Part shown: positions 4,831 through 5,446 of the stretch, piece after piece | Layout: every line of letters starts with the position of its first letter | How positions within the stretch are numbered: position 1 is the stretch's first letter | Source: Nitrososphaeria archaeon | Lineage (GTDB): Archaea; Thermoproteota; Nitrososphaeria; JACIWG01 | Assembly (NCBI GenBank): GCA_014361085.1 | Contig: JACIWG010000104.1 | Span: 1 to 5,446, forward strand | DNA length: 5,446 bases | Reading direction: 5' to 3' | Translations under genes and position numbers: made by a program | Notes under the pieces: model-generated | Databases searched by the model: none | The model's input: the letters and a program-made list of their open reading frames with translations, nothing else | What the model was told of the DNA's origin: nothing

Positions 4831-5446
4831 GTGCGTGGAAGATTGACGAAAATACTTGAAGTTAATAAATTGAATGCAGGATACGGGAAATCTCATATAC
4901 TTTTTGATGTATCACTTGATGTTGAAGAGGGCACAATATGTACTATACTTGGCCCCAACGGTAGTGGAAAATCTACGGTTCTAAAATCAATATTTGGTCT
5001 AACTAACGTCTATAGTGGCTCCATAAGGTTTAGGGAAAACGATATTACAGGGATGAAGCCTTACAGGGTTGCGAGGTTAGGAATAGCCTACCTCCCTCAA
5101 GTTGACAGCGTATACTTGAACTTGAATGTTAGAGAAAATCTGTTGATGTCAGGCTACATACTTTCAAAGGAGGAAGTTGAAGATAGGATAAAGTATGTGA
5201 GCGAAGTTTTCCCAATGCTGAAGGATTATATGGAGAGAAAGGTTCTAACCTTAAGCGGTGGCGAAAGACAGATTCTTGTGATGGCGATGGCTTTAATGAG
5301 GCAACCGTCTCTAATGATGTTCGATGAGCCTACAGCACATCTTGCTCCAAAAGTCGCTAACCTCATATTTGATAAAATTAAGGAATTGAATAAAGATTAT
5401 GGTATAACAGTTGTTCTGGTTGAACAGAATGTTAAAAGAGCGCTTG
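4831..5446 (+). CDS. livF: LivF-like ABC transporter ATP-binding protein (branched-chain amino acid type), partial at right edge
   Basis: This is a cytoplasmic ATPase of the HAAT/Liv class, which imports branched-chain or other hydrophobic amino acids with LivG, LivH, LivM and a binding protein. The window holds 205 residues of about 235-240; only the C-terminal tail is missing. Seen are an opening KILEVNKLNAGYGK, Walker A GPNGSGKST (41-49), Q-loop Gln90 (YLPQ), signature LSGGERQ (141-147), Walker B LMMFDEPT (161-168), the LivF-style HLAPK (170-174) and LVEQNVKRAL (196-205). In that last motif Gln199 stands where other ABC proteins have the switch His, as is usual for LivF. The start is uncertain: GTG 4831 follows GGAAA (4820-4824) by six bases, TTG 4843 gives a more family-like N-terminus but has a poorly spaced site, and TTG 4816 is also open. 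A TAA at 4807-4809 closes the frame upstream. Partner Liv genes must lie beyond the right edge or elsewhere. It is not the ATPase of the BMP permeases, which have their own. Confidence 0.9.
   Translation, partial: MRGRLTKILEVNKLNAGYGKSHILFDVSLDVEEGTICTILGPNGSGKSTVLKSIFGLTNVYSGSIRFRENDITGMKPYRVARLGIAYLPQVDSVYLNLNVRENLLMSGYILSKEEVEDRIKYVSEVFPMLKDYMERKVLTLSGGERQILVMAMALMRQPSLMMFDEPTAHLAPKVANLIFDKIKELNKDYGITVVLVEQNVKRAL

Noticed and set aside
1..5446. CRISPR array, insertion sequence, tRNA or attachment site
   Set aside because: No regularly spaced repeats, terminal inverted repeats with a transposase, cloverleaf or duplicated attachment sequence could be found by eye.

Overview
The window is AT-rich and gene-dense. 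AGA/AGG and ATA codons are frequent, several genes appear to start with TTG or GTG, and short Shine-Dalgarno (SD) motifs (AGGTGA, GGAGG) sit directly before stops or starts. Two further features are a free-standing methionyl-tRNA-synthetase-type tRNA-binding protein and a possible leaderless gene start with a TATA-like box. Together these fit a thermophilic archaeon, perhaps of the Thermoproteota/Bathyarchaeia side, but no taxonomic marker is present and a deep-branching thermophilic bacterium cannot be excluded.

Left half, minus strand, read right to left: three genes of one ABC importer of the BMP/nucleoside type (the YufOPQ/NupOPQ architecture). A double-domain ATPase (3244 down to 1721) is followed after 13 bases by a first permease (1707 to 643). 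After 2 more bases comes a second permease (640 down past the left edge, so partial). The tight spacing and the SD motifs overlapping or abutting the upstream stops indicate one translationally coupled operon. The lipoprotein substrate-binding gene that usually leads such an operon is not upstream of the ATPase.

Middle, 3245-3473: a divergent intergenic region of about 230 bases. It contains no gene but several short repeats: TTTAAC half-sites including a 7-bp dyad, an 8-bp repeat near both ends, a tandem 9-bp repeat, and a 16-bp palindrome over the right-hand start codon. It is the likely control region for both directions.

Right half, plus strand: a 109-residue OB-fold tRNA-binding protein (MetRS beta/Trbp111 type), then after 22 bases a complete PfkA-family 6-phosphofructokinase (322 residues, with ATP-type signature residues). 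After 36 more bases comes the 5' part of a LivF-like branched-chain amino acid ABC ATPase, cut by the right edge. These three may be co-transcribed.

Functionally the window combines uptake (nucleoside-like solutes; branched-chain amino acids or similar), a glycolytic kinase and a tRNA-handling protein. All five proteins that matter belong to known families. I do not see a clearly novel system. The most unusual material is the repeat-rich divergent control region, the PfkA enzyme in what looks like an archaeal context, and the apparently missing binding protein.
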